NCBI GenBank assembly: GCA_021463345.1
Contig: JAJTYM010000009.1
Coordinates: forward strand, 24,948 to 88,947
Origin: Pseudobdellovibrionaceae bacterium
GTDB taxonomy: Bacteria; Bdellovibrionota; Bdellovibrionia; Bdellovibrionales; JAMPXM01
Length of the DNA stretch: 64,000 bases
Direction: 5' to 3'
Shown here: positions 35,810 to 45,356 of the stretch, piece by piece
How positions within the stretch are numbered: the first letter of the stretch is position 1
How the letters are laid out: each line of letters starts with the position of its first letter
The notes under the pieces: generated by a model
Seen by the model: only the letters and a program-made list of their open reading frames with translations
Database searches by the model: none
What the model was told of the DNA's origin: nothing
Made by a program: the position numbers and the translations under genes

Positions 35810-37585
35810 GTGAACGCATTCAAACGCTTGCCTATCGCCGCGGTTCCCGGGCTGCTGGCCGGCTTCCTCGGTTTCTCCTGCTCCACCAAGAAGGTGAACA
35901 TCCCGGTGACGCCGGTGGCGCCGATCGCGAGCTATTGCCCGCACCTGCCGTCGCGCACGTTCCCCTCGCCGGTGACGATCTCGGGGGTCGCGCAATACCA
36001 GTTTCGAAACAACGGCAACGGGACCGTCAACGGCACGCCGAACCCCGTTCGGCACGCCGAAGTCGAGGTCCTCGATGCGGCCGGAGGGATCGTCCAATGC
36101 GCAGAAACGGACGGTTCCGGGGCGTTTTCGTTTCAGCTCCCGGCCGGCACCGGCGACTACACGGTCAAAGTGAACGCGCGCGCCAACAACGCCAACGTCA
36201 AGGCGTACGTGATGAACAACCCCACGGACAATTCGTACCACTCGATATCGACCTCCGTCGGGACGGCCGAAAGCGCGTCGCTGACGATGACCGCGCCCGC
36301 CACCGGCAGCGTCGTCGCCGGCGCGTTCAACATCCTCGACAAAATCTTGGACGCCAATGTCTTCCTGCGCGCTCACGCCTCGGCCGCGGAGTGCGCCGCG
36401 TTCGCCGGTTGCCCGACGTTCACCGTGGCTCCCCTCGCCTACGTTTACTGGACCGCGGGCTTCAACCCGAACGCCTACCTCGGCGGCGGCGCCGGCGGGG
36501 TCAGCTTTTTCCTCAAGGGCACGAACGAGTTGTACATCCTCGGGGGGATCGCGGGCGACGTGGATTCCTCGGATTGCGATCACTTCGACAATTCCATCAT
36601 CCTGCACGAATACGGGCATTTCATCGAAGCCTCCTACTCCGCCAGCGATTCACCGGGCGGGCGGCACGCGCCGAACGAAGTGATCGACCCGCGCCTCGCA
36701 TGGAGCGAGGGGTTCGCCAATTTCTTCCAAGCGGCCGTCACCGGCAAAGCGGTCTACCGCGACACCGAAGGCAACGTCAGTTGCGGGACCGGTTGCACGC
36801 AAGCGTTCCATGACGAGGACCTCGAAACTGTCGAGGCTTACGACGACCCCGCTACCATGGCGGCCGGCGAGGGCAACTTCCGAGAATTCGCGATCAGCCG
36901 CCTGCTCTGGGACGCGATCGACCCGCATCCCGTCTCCGGAGAAGGCGGCGCCGGCGATCCCCGGAACGATCTCGCGTTCGAAACCGTTCAGTCCCCCTTC
37001 GCGGAGGTCTGGACCGTGTTCACCGGGGCCGTGACGGGATTCAAGTCAGCATCGGCCCGATTCAGGAGCTCGGGGTTGTTCTTGTCCTTTCAACGAGCGG
37101 TCGCGGGCGGCCAGGACTGGGCGACGATCCGGGCACGCGAGGGGCTCTCAGGCGACCAACGCGACTTCGCGACGCCCGTCGCGGTCCCCGGCGCCTGCGG
37201 CCCGCAGACGCTGCAAGTGAACGGCGGCACGAACGGATCGTTCGAGGCGTCGAACCTGTTCTACGACAACGACTTCCATGCGCACTACCACGCGAGCGGC
37301 CCGTTGACGGTCCGGGTCGAGTACTCGCAACTCGGCGGGACGCCCGCCGACATCGATCTGATCGTATGGAAAAACGGTTTCACGTACGGCAAGCTGGGCG
37401 ACGCCCTCGCGACCAGCCGCCGGAGCCGATCGACCGACGGAAGTACCGAGCAGATTTCGGTCACCGCGCCCGCCGGCTGGTATATGATCAACGTGATGGG
37501 CCTGCCCCACTCGACCGGCGCGGGCGGGACCGCGATGTCTTACGATCTCTACATCAACGGCCAAAAGGCCTGCCCGGACCCGTGA
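35810..37585 (+). CDS. Zinc metallopeptidase (gluzincin-type) lipoprotein with C-terminal PPC-like domain
   Basis: 591 aa from GTG 35810 (AAGGCGGG upstream). The N-terminus ends in LAGFLGFSCS, a plausible lipobox. Residues about 55-145 resemble a carboxypeptidase-regulatory-like beta sandwich (HAEVEVLDAAGGIVQCAETDGSGAFSFQL). The catalytic part has HEYGH at 266-270 and, 30 residues on, WSEGFANFF with Glu300, the spacing and context of gluzincins. The C-terminus (about 480-585) resembles a bacterial pre-peptidase (PPC) domain (PADIDLIVWKNG, GWYMINVMGL). It is probably an outer-membrane or surface protease. A second gene follows 8 bp later. Confidence 0.82.
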   Translation: MNAFKRLPIAAVPGLLAGFLGFSCSTKKVNIPVTPVAPIASYCPHLPSRTFPSPVTISGVAQYQFRNNGNGTVNGTPNPVRHAEVEVLDAAGGIVQCAETDGSGAFSFQLPAGTGDYTVKVNARANNANVKAYVMNNPTDNSYHSISTSVGTAESASLTMTAPATGSVVAGAFNILDKILDANVFLRAHASAAECAAFAGCPTFTVAPLAYVYWTAGFNPNAYLGGGAGGVSFFLKGTNELYILGGIAGDVDSSDCDHFDNSIILHEYGHFIEASYSASDSPGGRHAPNEVIDPRLAWSEGFANFFQAAVTGKAVYRDTEGNVSCGTGCTQAFHDEDLETVEAYDDPATMAAGEGNFREFAISRLLWDAIDPHPVSGEGGAGDPRNDLAFETVQSPFAEVWTVFTGAVTGFKSASARFRSSGLFLSFQRAVAGGQDWATIRAREGLSGDQRDFATPVAVPGACGPQTLQVNGGTNGSFEASNLFYDNDFHAHYHASGPLTVRVEYSQLGGTPADIDLIVWKNGFTYGKLGDALATSRRSRSTDGSTEQISVTAPAGWYMINVMGLPHSTGAGGTAMSYDLYINGQKACPDP

Positions 37586-37593
37586 GGAGAGAG

Positions 37594-38217
37594 ATGCCGA
37601 AGCGGAAACAGGACATCCTGCGGGACAGGAGGAGCGCGGCGATCGCCGCGCTCGGCGCGCTCATGATTCTCGCGATCGCCTGGATCGTGGCGATGCAGGA
37701 CCTGCACTCGCTTTCGCAGTCCCTGGCGGCTCCGGATCCGACGGATCCTCTCCATCCCCGCTGGGACGCCGCCAAACGCGATCCGGCGACGGCGATTCAT
37801 AAGATCCATAAGACCGAAGGCGTGATCCTGAGCGAGATCGAGGCGTTGACGGACGTCCCGCGGGTCACGGGCGCGTTCAAGCTCAAAGGCGTCGCGCGCG
37901 CGCGCGCTCCGGTCTCCGAGATGCGCTATTCATGGATCCTGTCCGAAAACGTGCGCGTCCGGGCGGGCGAGACGCAAGGTCTCGTCGCGGGCGTGAAGGC
38001 CGGCGACAGGCGCGAGTTCGAAATCGAATTGGAAGCCCTGGCTCCCGGCCCGCACCGCGTGATCTTCCGCGCGTGGCGCATGAAAGGCGGCGAGCCCGTC
38101 GGCAATTCCGCGCACTACGTGATCGATGGGGAAACTCCCGCGGCTCAAGGGGCCGCGCGCGTCCCGATCGGTTCCCCGCGTTCCCCCGAAGACATGCGCA
38201 AAAACGCCGTCCAGTAG
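37594..38217 (+). CDS. Membrane-anchored protein of unknown function
   Basis: 207 aa from ATG 37594 with GAGGAG 4 nt upstream, only 8 bp after the metallopeptidase stop. A single N-terminal TM segment (AAIAALGALMILAIAWIVAM) anchors a periplasmic part with a beta-sandwich-like stretch (SEMRYSWILSENVRVRAGETQGLVAGVKAGDRREFEIELEAL then HRVIFRAWRMKGGEPVGNSAHYVI). This resembles Ig-like or DUF-type ligand-binding folds but no family is clear. Co-transcription with the metallopeptidase suggests joint action. Confidence 0.75.
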   Translation: MPKRKQDILRDRRSAAIAALGALMILAIAWIVAMQDLHSLSQSLAAPDPTDPLHPRWDAAKRDPATAIHKIHKTEGVILSEIEALTDVPRVTGAFKLKGVARARAPVSEMRYSWILSENVRVRAGETQGLVAGVKAGDRREFEIELEALAPGPHRVIFRAWRMKGGEPVGNSAHYVIDGETPAAQGAARVPIGSPRSPEDMRKNAVQ

Positions 38218-38243
38218 GCGCGCGCGCGCTCTCTCCGGCGCGG

Positions 38244-38831
38244 TCAAACGGTTACGACTTCGAGATTCGGGTCGAACTGCTCGCGCAGGATCCCCTGGAT
38301 CGCGTCCAGCGTTCCGGCGATGGAGCTGGGGCAGGTGCCGCAAGCTCCCTGATAGCGCACCTCGAGCGTGTGGCCCTTGAGGGCGATCACTTCCAAGTCG
38401 CCGCCGTCGCCCTGCAGGTACTGACGGACGGTTTTGTCGAGGATCTCCTCGATCTCCTGCACCTCGGGCGGCAGCTTCGAGCGATCGGCCTTTTTGCGCT
38501 CCTCTTCGAGCAGGAATTCGGCGTTGTGCACGGGCATGCCGCGCTGAATGACCGCCGTGACCTCCAGCCGGAGCGTGTCGACATCGGCTTCCTCGGCATG
38601 GGTGACGGTGATCACGTTCTCGAAAAAGTGCAGCTGGCGGACGCCGTCGATCTCGAAAAGATCCGAAGCCAGCCGCAAGCCGGTCGCCTCGCTCGGGCGG
38701 GTGAACGTCGCTTTGCCGACGCGTTTGACGTCGCGATTGACGACGAACTTGAGGGCGTTCGGGTTCGGAGTCGGCAGAACGCGGACCATGACGTCGGCGT
38801 CGCTGTTGTTCGGGACCTGTGCGGCGGCCAT
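38244..38831 (-). CDS. Nfu-type Fe-S scaffold/carrier protein
   Basis: 195 aa. The N-terminal Nfu_N domain (VRVLPTPNPNALKFVVNRDV, LFEIDGVRQLHFFENVITVTH) is followed by the NifU C-terminal domain with RQYLQGDGGDLEVIALKGHTLEVRYQGACGTCPSS; its CGTC is the cluster-binding CxxC. Nfu proteins receive [4Fe-4S] clusters from SufBCD and pass them to client enzymes. It is the last gene of the suf operon, its start overlapping the sufS stop by one base. Confidence 0.93.
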   Translation of the reverse strand: MAAAQVPNNSDADVMVRVLPTPNPNALKFVVNRDVKRVGKATFTRPSEATGLRLASDLFEIDGVRQLHFFENVITVTHAEEADVDTLRLEVTAVIQRGMPVHNAEFLLEEERKKADRSKLPPEVQEIEEILDKTVRQYLQGDGGDLEVIALKGHTLEVRYQGACGTCPSSIAGTLDAIQGILREQFDPNLEVVTV

Positions 38832-40051
38832 CAGAAAAACTCCTTGGCTTTGACGAGCGCGCTCCTCAGCGCCTCGACGTCTTCGAGCGAATTGTAGACG
38901 GAAAACGACGCGCGCGCCGTCGCCGGGACGCCCAATCGCCTCATCAACGGCTGGGCGCAGTGATGGCCCGCTCGGATCGCGATGCCTTCCTGATCGACGA
39001 GGCTGCCGATGTCCGACGGATGGATGCCATCAAAAACGAAAGAGACGATCGCGGCTTTCCTCGGTGAATCGCCGATGATCCGTAATCCCGGCACGGATCG
39101 CAGGGCCCGGGTCGCAGCCTCGAGCAGCCCGCGCTCGTGGGCTTCGATATTCCCGAGGCCCAGCGCATTGACGTAGTCGATGGCCGAACCCAAACCGATG
39201 GCGGCCGAGATCGAAGGGGTTCCCGCTTCGAATTTCTGCGGGATCGGGGCGTACGTCGTCTTCTCGAAGGCGACTTCCGAAATCATGCTGCCGCCGCCTT
39301 GGTACGGGGGCATGGCTTCCAACAACTCGGCCCTGCCGTACAGGACTCCGATCCCATAGGGTCCGTAGACCTTATGCCCGGAAAACGCGAGGAAATCGCA
39401 ATCGAGGGCTTGGACATCGGTTTCGAGGTGCTGGATCGCCTGGGCCGCGTCGACGACGACCCGCGCGCCGACCGCGTGAGCGGCGTCGACGAACGCTTTG
39501 ACGTCGGTGACGGTCCCCAGGGCGTTCGAACACCATGAAATCGCCACCAATCTCGTTCTCGTGGACAGCAGGCGCGAGTACGCCGCGAAGTCGATCTCGC
39601 CCGAATCGGTGACCGGGATCGCTCGGACCCGCGCTCCTCGTTCCCCGGCGATCATTTGCCACGGCACGATGTTCGAATGGTGCTCGAGCTCCGAAACCAG
39701 GATCTCATCTCCGGCATTGAGATTCGCTCGGCCGTACGTCTGCGCGACGAGGTTGATCGATTCGGTCGTCCCGCGGGTGAAAACGACTTCCGCCGGGCTC
39801 GCCGCGCCGATGAAGGCGGCGACTTTCGCACGCGCCGCCTCGTACGCGATCGTTCCCTGCTCGGCCAGGTAATGCGCCCCCCGGTGCACGTTGGAGACTT
39901 CGTCCTCATAGTACCTGGTCATGCGATCGATCACCGGGCGCGGCTTGAGAGTCGAAGCCGCGTTGTCGAGATACACGAGGCGGCGGTCGCGAACCCGGCG
40001 CGACAGCGTCGGGAAGTCAACCCTGATCTTTTCCGGTTGAAAGCCGCTCAT
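38831..40051 (-). CDS. sufS: Cysteine desulfurase SufS
   Basis: 406 aa from ATG 40051, overlapping the sufD stop (ATGA). Class V aminotransferase fold: YLDNAASTLKPRPVID, VFTRGTTESINLVAQTYG, LEHHSNIVPWQ, PLP lysine in FLAFSGHKVYGPYGIGVLYG, and the mobile-loop active-site cysteine in AIRAGHHCAQPL (type II, RxGHHC). It extracts sulfur from cysteine for Fe-S assembly. No sufE or sufU accompanies it; a partner must be elsewhere or Nfu/SufB take sulfur directly. Confidence 0.96.
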   Translation of the reverse strand: MSGFQPEKIRVDFPTLSRRVRDRRLVYLDNAASTLKPRPVIDRMTRYYEDEVSNVHRGAHYLAEQGTIAYEAARAKVAAFIGAASPAEVVFTRGTTESINLVAQTYGRANLNAGDEILVSELEHHSNIVPWQMIAGERGARVRAIPVTDSGEIDFAAYSRLLSTRTRLVAISWCSNALGTVTDVKAFVDAAHAVGARVVVDAAQAIQHLETDVQALDCDFLAFSGHKVYGPYGIGVLYGRAELLEAMPPYQGGGSMISEVAFEKTTYAPIPQKFEAGTPSISAAIGLGSAIDYVNALGLGNIEAHERGLLEAATRALRSVPGLRIIGDSPRKAAIVSFVFDGIHPSDIGSLVDQEGIAIRAGHHCAQPLMRRLGVPATARASFSVYNSLEDVEALRSALVKAKEFF

Positions 40052-41436
40052 GTCGCCTCCACTTTCAGGCCGCGCACGGCCGCGCGCACGGGCGGCAGCA
40101 AGGCCTCCCGGAGAGCCTCGCTCGACAGGCGCGTGACCACGTCCTGCGCGAAACCCTCGGCCAGCATCGCGACGGCCATCTGCTCGGGGATGGCGCGGCT
40201 CTTGAAGTAGAACAGGTGCTCCGGATCCAGGCGCCCGATGGTCGCGCCGTGCCCGGCCTTCACGTCGTCGGCGAAGATCTCGAGCTCCGGTTTCGTATCG
40301 ACTTCGGCCCGCGGGCTCAGCAGAAGGTTGTTGTTGAGCTGCGAAGAGCTCGAACGTTGTGCGTCCTTCGCGATCCAAACGCGCCCGTTGAAGACCGCGC
40401 GCGACTCGCCGCCAAGGATGCCTTTGTAAAGCTGGGAACTCGTCGTATCGCCGACCGCGTGCTCGATCGCGGTATGGTGGTCGGCGTGCTGCCGGCCGCG
40501 CGTCAGATACAAGCCGTCGACCGTCGCTTCGGCGCCCGCCTCCGCGAGGCGCACCTTCAGATCCTGGCGCGAGAGCTTCGCGCCGAGCGAGATCTGCAGG
40601 CTCTCCAAGCGGCTGCCGCGGGATTGCCAGGAACGCGTCGTCCCGAAATGGAAACTCTCGTCGCCTTCCCGCTGCATGCGGACGTGGCTCAGCCGCGCGC
40701 CCTCGCCGAGGTGCAAGTCGGTGACCCCGGCCGTGAGATAACCGGCGCCGTCAGCGCCTCCGTGGCTCTCGATCACGCGCAGCGAGGAACGCGCGCCGGC
40801 CAGAACGATCACCCGCGGGAACGAAGCCGTGAGCCGGCCGCTTCCCGGAAACGCGCCGGTGTGGATAAAGTTGAGGAAAACAGGAGCTTCGAGTTCCACG
40901 GACCCCTCGGCGACGATCAATGCGGCGTCGCGGAACAAGGACGCGTTCATCGCCGCGAACGGCGTTTCGGCGCCCTTGTGCGCGGCCGAAGCGAAAATCT
41001 CGCGCAACCCGGTCAGAGCGCTGCGCACCGGAGCGCCCTCGGCGCGCAGGGCCGCGCTCAAAGGCAGAACGTGCACACCGGGAGTCTCGGGGAAAACGGA
41101 CCATTGGGGAACGAATCGCCCGTTGACGAAAACCAGGTTCGCCGCGGTCCGACTTCCCGAAGAGCGCGGGCGAAGGCCCGCCGCTTCGAGCGCGGAGAGG
41201 GTCCGCGCGTCGGCTCCGGCGGCGTCGAGTATCTCGCTCTCGGCGACGTCCCGCAGGCTCGTGTATTTCCAGGCCTCATCCTTGCGCGTCGGCAACTCGC
41301 GCGCGCTCCAATCGGCCAGCGCGGCCTCGCGCTCGCGCTCCAGCCACGCGAGCGGGGTCCCGGCCAGCGCCGGCAGCGCTCGATGGGCTTGCAGCTCGGC
41401 GTAGATCTGTCTGAGGCTGTCGACGGCGTTGCCCAT
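40048..41436 (-). CDS. sufD: Fe-S cluster assembly protein SufD
   Basis: 462 aa. DEAWKYTSLRDVAES near residue 55 and the C-terminal right-handed beta-helix half (HHTAIEHAVGDTTSSQLYKGILGGESRAVFNGRVWIAKDAQRSSSSQLNNNLLLSPRAEVDTKPELEIFADDVKAGHGATIG) are SufD/SufB family signatures. SufD partners SufB and SufC as the SufBC2D scaffold. It is 1 bp after sufC and overlaps sufS. Confidence 0.95.
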   Translation of the reverse strand: MGNAVDSLRQIYAELQAHRALPALAGTPLAWLEREREAALADWSARELPTRKDEAWKYTSLRDVAESEILDAAGADARTLSALEAAGLRPRSSGSRTAANLVFVNGRFVPQWSVFPETPGVHVLPLSAALRAEGAPVRSALTGLREIFASAAHKGAETPFAAMNASLFRDAALIVAEGSVELEAPVFLNFIHTGAFPGSGRLTASFPRVIVLAGARSSLRVIESHGGADGAGYLTAGVTDLHLGEGARLSHVRMQREGDESFHFGTTRSWQSRGSRLESLQISLGAKLSRQDLKVRLAEAGAEATVDGLYLTRGRQHADHHTAIEHAVGDTTSSQLYKGILGGESRAVFNGRVWIAKDAQRSSSSQLNNNLLLSPRAEVDTKPELEIFADDVKAGHGATIGRLDPEHLFYFKSRAIPEQMAVAMLAEGFAQDVVTRLSSEALREALLPPVRAAVRGLKVEAT

Positions 41437-41437
41437 C

Positions 41438-42202
<765 letters not shown>

Positions 42203-42241
42203 TTCCCTTCACCCCGAACCGTGACTTCGGAACGCCGCCGG

Positions 42242-43684
42242 TCACCCGACGCTGTTCTCCAGTTTCATTTCGATCAGTTTCACCGCCTCGACCGAGAATT
42301 CCAGCGGCAGTTGCTTGAAGACGTCCTTGCAGAAACCCTGCACGAGAATCGAGATCGCCTGCTCGGTGTCGAGACCGCGCGAGCGCAGATAGAACAACTG
42401 GTCCTCGCTGATCCGCGACGTGGTCGCCTCGTGCTCGAGGACGGCCGTGTCGTTCTTGACCTCGATGTAGGGATACGTGCTCGCGCTGCACGAGTCGCCG
42501 ACGAGCATCGAATCGCATTGCGAATAATTCCGCGCGCCCGCGGCCGAAGGCATGATCTTGACCTGGCCGCGGTACGAGTTCCTCGAGTGCCCGGTCGAAA
42601 TGCCCTTCGAGATGATCGTGCTCCTCGTGTTCCTGCCCACATGGATCATCTTCGTCCCGGTGTCGGCCTGCATGTGGTCATGCGTGAGGGCCACGGAGTA
42701 GAACGCGCCCTGGCTGTTCTCGCCCAGCAGCAGGCAACTCGGGTATTTCCAGGTGATCGCGGAGCCGGACTCGACCTGCGTCCACGAGATCCTGGAGTTC
42801 CGGCCCTGGCACTTCCCCCGCTTGGTGACGAAGTTGTAGATGCCGCCGCGGCCTTCCTTGTCGCCCGTGTACCAGTTCTGCACGGTCGAGTACTTGATCT
42901 CGGCGTCGTCGAGCGCGATCAGCTCCACGACCGCCGCGTGCAGCTGGTTCTCGTCCCGTTGCGGAGCCGTGCAGCCCTCGAGATAATTCACGAAGCTGCC
43001 CTCGTCGGCGACGACGAGCGTGCGCTCGAACTGGCCCGTCTCGGAGGCGTTGATGCGGAAATACGTCGACAAATCGATCGGGCAGCGCACGCCTTTGGGG
43101 ATGTAAACGAAGGATCCGTCGGTGAACACCGCCGCGTTCAGGGCCGCGTAAAAGTTGTCGCTGACGGGGACGACCGAGCCGAGGTACTTGCGCACGAGCC
43201 CCTCGTGCTCGCGCATGGCCTCGGAGATCGAGCAGAAGACGACGCCGTGCTTTTCGAGCGTTTCCTTGTGAGTCGTGCCGACCGAGACGCTGTCGAAGAC
43301 CGCGTCGACCGCCACGCCGCTGATGCGCTTCTGCTCGGAAAGCGGGATCCCGAGCTTCTCGAACGTCCTCAGAAGCTCGGGATCGAGTTCGTCGAGGCTC
43401 TTGGGGCCCTCGCCTCTCTTTTTGGGCGCCGAGTAATAAATGATGTCGTTGAAGTCGATCTTCGGGTACCGCACGTTGGCCCACGCCGGCTCTTCCATCG
43501 TGAGCCAGTGGCGATAAGCCTTGAGGCGGTACTCGAGCATCCACTCGGGCTCGTTTTTCTTCGCCGAGATCAGGCGAATGACGTCCTCGCTGAGGCCTTT
43601 GGGGACGGTATCGGTTTCGATATCGGTGATGAAGCCGTATTTATAGTCGCGCTCCAGGTCGAGCGCCTGATTCTTGTCACCCAT
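42242..43684 (-). CDS. sufB: Fe-S cluster assembly protein SufB
   Basis: 480 aa, start with GGAG 7 nt upstream. The family core is easy to recognise: [101 protein letters not shown], and [28 protein letters not shown]. It forms the cluster-building scaffold with SufC and SufD. It follows the rrf2 gene by 3 bp. Confidence 0.97.
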   Translation of the reverse strand: MGDKNQALDLERDYKYGFITDIETDTVPKGLSEDVIRLISAKKNEPEWMLEYRLKAYRHWLTMEEPAWANVRYPKIDFNDIIYYSAPKKRGEGPKSLDELDPELLRTFEKLGIPLSEQKRISGVAVDAVFDSVSVGTTHKETLEKHGVVFCSISEAMREHEGLVRKYLGSVVPVSDNFYAALNAAVFTDGSFVYIPKGVRCPIDLSTYFRINASETGQFERTLVVADEGSFVNYLEGCTAPQRDENQLHAAVVELIALDDAEIKYSTVQNWYTGDKEGRGGIYNFVTKRGKCQGRNSRISWTQVESGSAITWKYPSCLLLGENSQGAFYSVALTHDHMQADTGTKMIHVGRNTRSTIISKGISTGHSRNSYRGQVKIMPSAAGARNYSQCDSMLVGDSCSASTYPYIEVKNDTAVLEHEATTSRISEDQLFYLRSRGLDTEQAISILVQGFCKDVFKQLPLEFSVEAVKLIEMKLENSVG

Positions 43685-43687
43685 GGT

Positions 43688-44176
43688 TCACTCCACCCCC
43701 GACAGCTGATGACCGGCTTCGGCGACGAGACCGCGCAGCTCGACCGGCTGGCTTCTGGGGCCGGCGACGCGGCCATCGAGAAGCTCCCCGACAGCGAGGC
43801 CGCGGTAGAATTCGATGATCCGGCGGTTCAAGAGCGTGATCGGTGAAACGACGTTGCAGCTCTGGCGCAGATCACAGCCGCCAGGCTCCCCGTGCAGGCA
43901 TTTGGCGATTTCAACCGGACCGATGACCATTTCCATCACTTCGTAAAGGGAAACGCGACTGAGATCTTTGACCAACTGGTAACCGCCGTGCGCTCCCTGC
44001 TCGGAACGCACGAGGCCGCGGCCGGCCAGCATCTGCATGACCTTGGACGTCGCTTCGAACGGACAGCCGTACAGGGCGGTGAGCTCTTTGATCGTGGTCA
44101 ACTCGCCCGGCTGCTTGGACCGCATATGCTTCAGCCCAATCAGCGCGTACTCGACTTTGCGATTAATCTTGTTCAT
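43688..44176 (-). CDS. Rrf2-family Fe-S transcription regulator of the suf operon
   Basis: 162 aa. The N-terminal winged helix is of Rrf2 type (KVEYALIGLKHM, KELTALYGCPFEATSKVMQMLAGRGLVRSEQGAHGGYQL), and three cysteines lie in AKCLHGEPGGCDLRQSCN, the cluster-binding motif of IscR/SufR/RsrR-like proteins. It is the first gene of the operon and most probably represses it when its [2Fe-2S] cluster is occupied. The last 30 residues are an unconserved tail. Two inverted repeats in the promoter (44302-44344) are likely targets. Confidence 0.92.
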   Translation of the reverse strand: MNKINRKVEYALIGLKHMRSKQPGELTTIKELTALYGCPFEATSKVMQMLAGRGLVRSEQGAHGGYQLVKDLSRVSLYEVMEMVIGPVEIAKCLHGEPGGCDLRQSCNVVSPITLLNRRIIEFYRGLAVGELLDGRVAGPRSQPVELRGLVAEAGHQLSGVE

Positions 44177-44287
44177 TTCCGGACCTCGATCCAGTATGTT
44201 TCGCCTCGTAAATTGCCGAGCCGCCCCAAAAATCCGAAGGATTTCAGACGGGAGGCAAGGCGTGGAAACGCACTGGAATGCAGCTGA

Positions 44288-44316
44288 AATCTAATCGAGA
44301 ATGACTAGACGGTCAA
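44288..44316 (-). promoter_or_regulatory. Predicted sigma-70 promoter of the rrf2-suf operon
   Basis: On the minus strand TTGACC (44316-44311) and TAGATT (44293-44288) are exactly 17 nt apart. The transcript would start near 44281, about 105 nt before the rrf2 ATG. TGAC-N6-GTCA at 44302-44315 lies inside the spacer and the -35. Confidence 0.75.
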
Positions 44317-44319
44317 TTT

Positions 44320-44344
44320 AATTACGACTGTTTTAGTCGCAATT
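44320..44344. promoter_or_regulatory. 25-bp inverted repeat upstream of the suf promoter, candidate Rrf2 operator
   Basis: AATT-a-CGACT, 5 bp, AGTCG-c-AATT (44320-44344): two arms of nine matched bases with a single internal mismatch, centred in the 228-bp region between rrf2 and the divergent GDPD-like gene. Position directly upstream of the -35 suits a regulator site. Confidence 0.6.
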
Positions 44345-44404
44345 AGGCGAATGGAATAGCTGCTTTTGTCTGACGAAAAACGAAAAATTTTAGATATTTG
44401 GATT

Positions 44405-45259
44405 ATGTCGGCAACAATTCGAATTCTTTTCATATCTTTGCTCTTCATCGGAATCGGACTGACTGGGCTGTGGGTTTATATGCGTGACGCTGGGCTAAAC
44501 AAGCCGATTTCACCGGTTCGCCACCCATTCTTCGACGATCGACCTGAGGAAAAGCGGTTTCTGATCGCCGATCCCCGCAAGACCGATCGGCCGTTCGTCT
44601 CGCTCGACGAAATCAAAGAGACGACGGCCATTCACCCGAACCTGATCCTTTGGCTCGACGTCGCTATGACCGGAGACGGGACCTTGGTCGTGATGCGCGA
44701 CCTCACCGCGCCGGCGGCGCGCCCTGGGGCCCCCCTCCCCCTCGTTTCGTTCGCGCGCGATGAAGAGCTCGGCGTCGGAGCTTCGGTCCCGAGGCTGAGC
44801 GACGCGCTCGCAGCCGTTCCGAATCACCGTCTGGTGCTCAACATCCGCGAATACCGCCCGACCGCGGATGAAAAACTCGTGACCGAGATCGAAAACGCGA
44901 AGGCCGGCGATCGCGTGCTGATTCAAAGCGACATCGACGGCTTCTTGCGCGACATGCGCTCACGGCGCGCGGCCTGGCTGTTCGGAACGAGCCAAGCGCA
45001 GATCACCCAACTTCTCATGCTTCTGCCATTCGGGCTCGAGACCTCGGCCCCCCTCAAAGGAGACGTCTACGTCACGCCGGCCTCGCGCGACCGCTCATGG
45101 CTCGTGAAACCCGAAGTCGTGGCCGAAATCCATCGGCGCGACCGCCGGGTTTTCGCCGGTCCGATCGACGACGAAACGACGGTCGAGCGGCTTCTCGAAC
45201 TCGGCGTCGACGGCCTGATCACGACGCGGCCCGAAGCGTTCCTGCGGTTCCTGAACTGA
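44405..45259 (+). CDS. GDPD-fold membrane-anchored protein lacking catalytic residues
   Basis: 284 aa from ATG 44405 (no clear ribosome site; an upstream TTG at 44366 is possible). One N-terminal TM segment (ILFISLLFIGIGLTGLWVYM) is followed by a domain that aligns by eye with glycerophosphodiester phosphodiesterases: VSLDEIKETTAIHPNLILWLDVAMTGDGTLVVMRDLT, SFARDEELGVGASVPRLSDALAAVPNHRLVLNIRE, and the ending LGVDGLITTRPEAFLRFL. The HRG, ExD and HD catalytic sets of active GDPD enzymes are replaced (ADPR, WLDV, MRD). It is therefore probably a pseudoenzyme facing the periplasm. It is divergent from the suf operon. Confidence 0.75.
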   Translation: MSATIRILFISLLFIGIGLTGLWVYMRDAGLNKPISPVRHPFFDDRPEEKRFLIADPRKTDRPFVSLDEIKETTAIHPNLILWLDVAMTGDGTLVVMRDLTAPAARPGAPLPLVSFARDEELGVGASVPRLSDALAAVPNHRLVLNIREYRPTADEKLVTEIENAKAGDRVLIQSDIDGFLRDMRSRRAAWLFGTSQAQITQLLMLLPFGLETSAPLKGDVYVTPASRDRSWLVKPEVVAEIHRRDRRVFAGPIDDETTVERLLELGVDGLITTRPEAFLRFLN

Positions 45260-45356
45260 CGCGCGTTTGCGGGCGGCGAGAACCCGACCCAAGTCTGGAC
45301 CATCGCGGGGCATTCGGGGTTGATCTGCGCCGCCGCCCGTTTTAGCCTTTGAGTCT

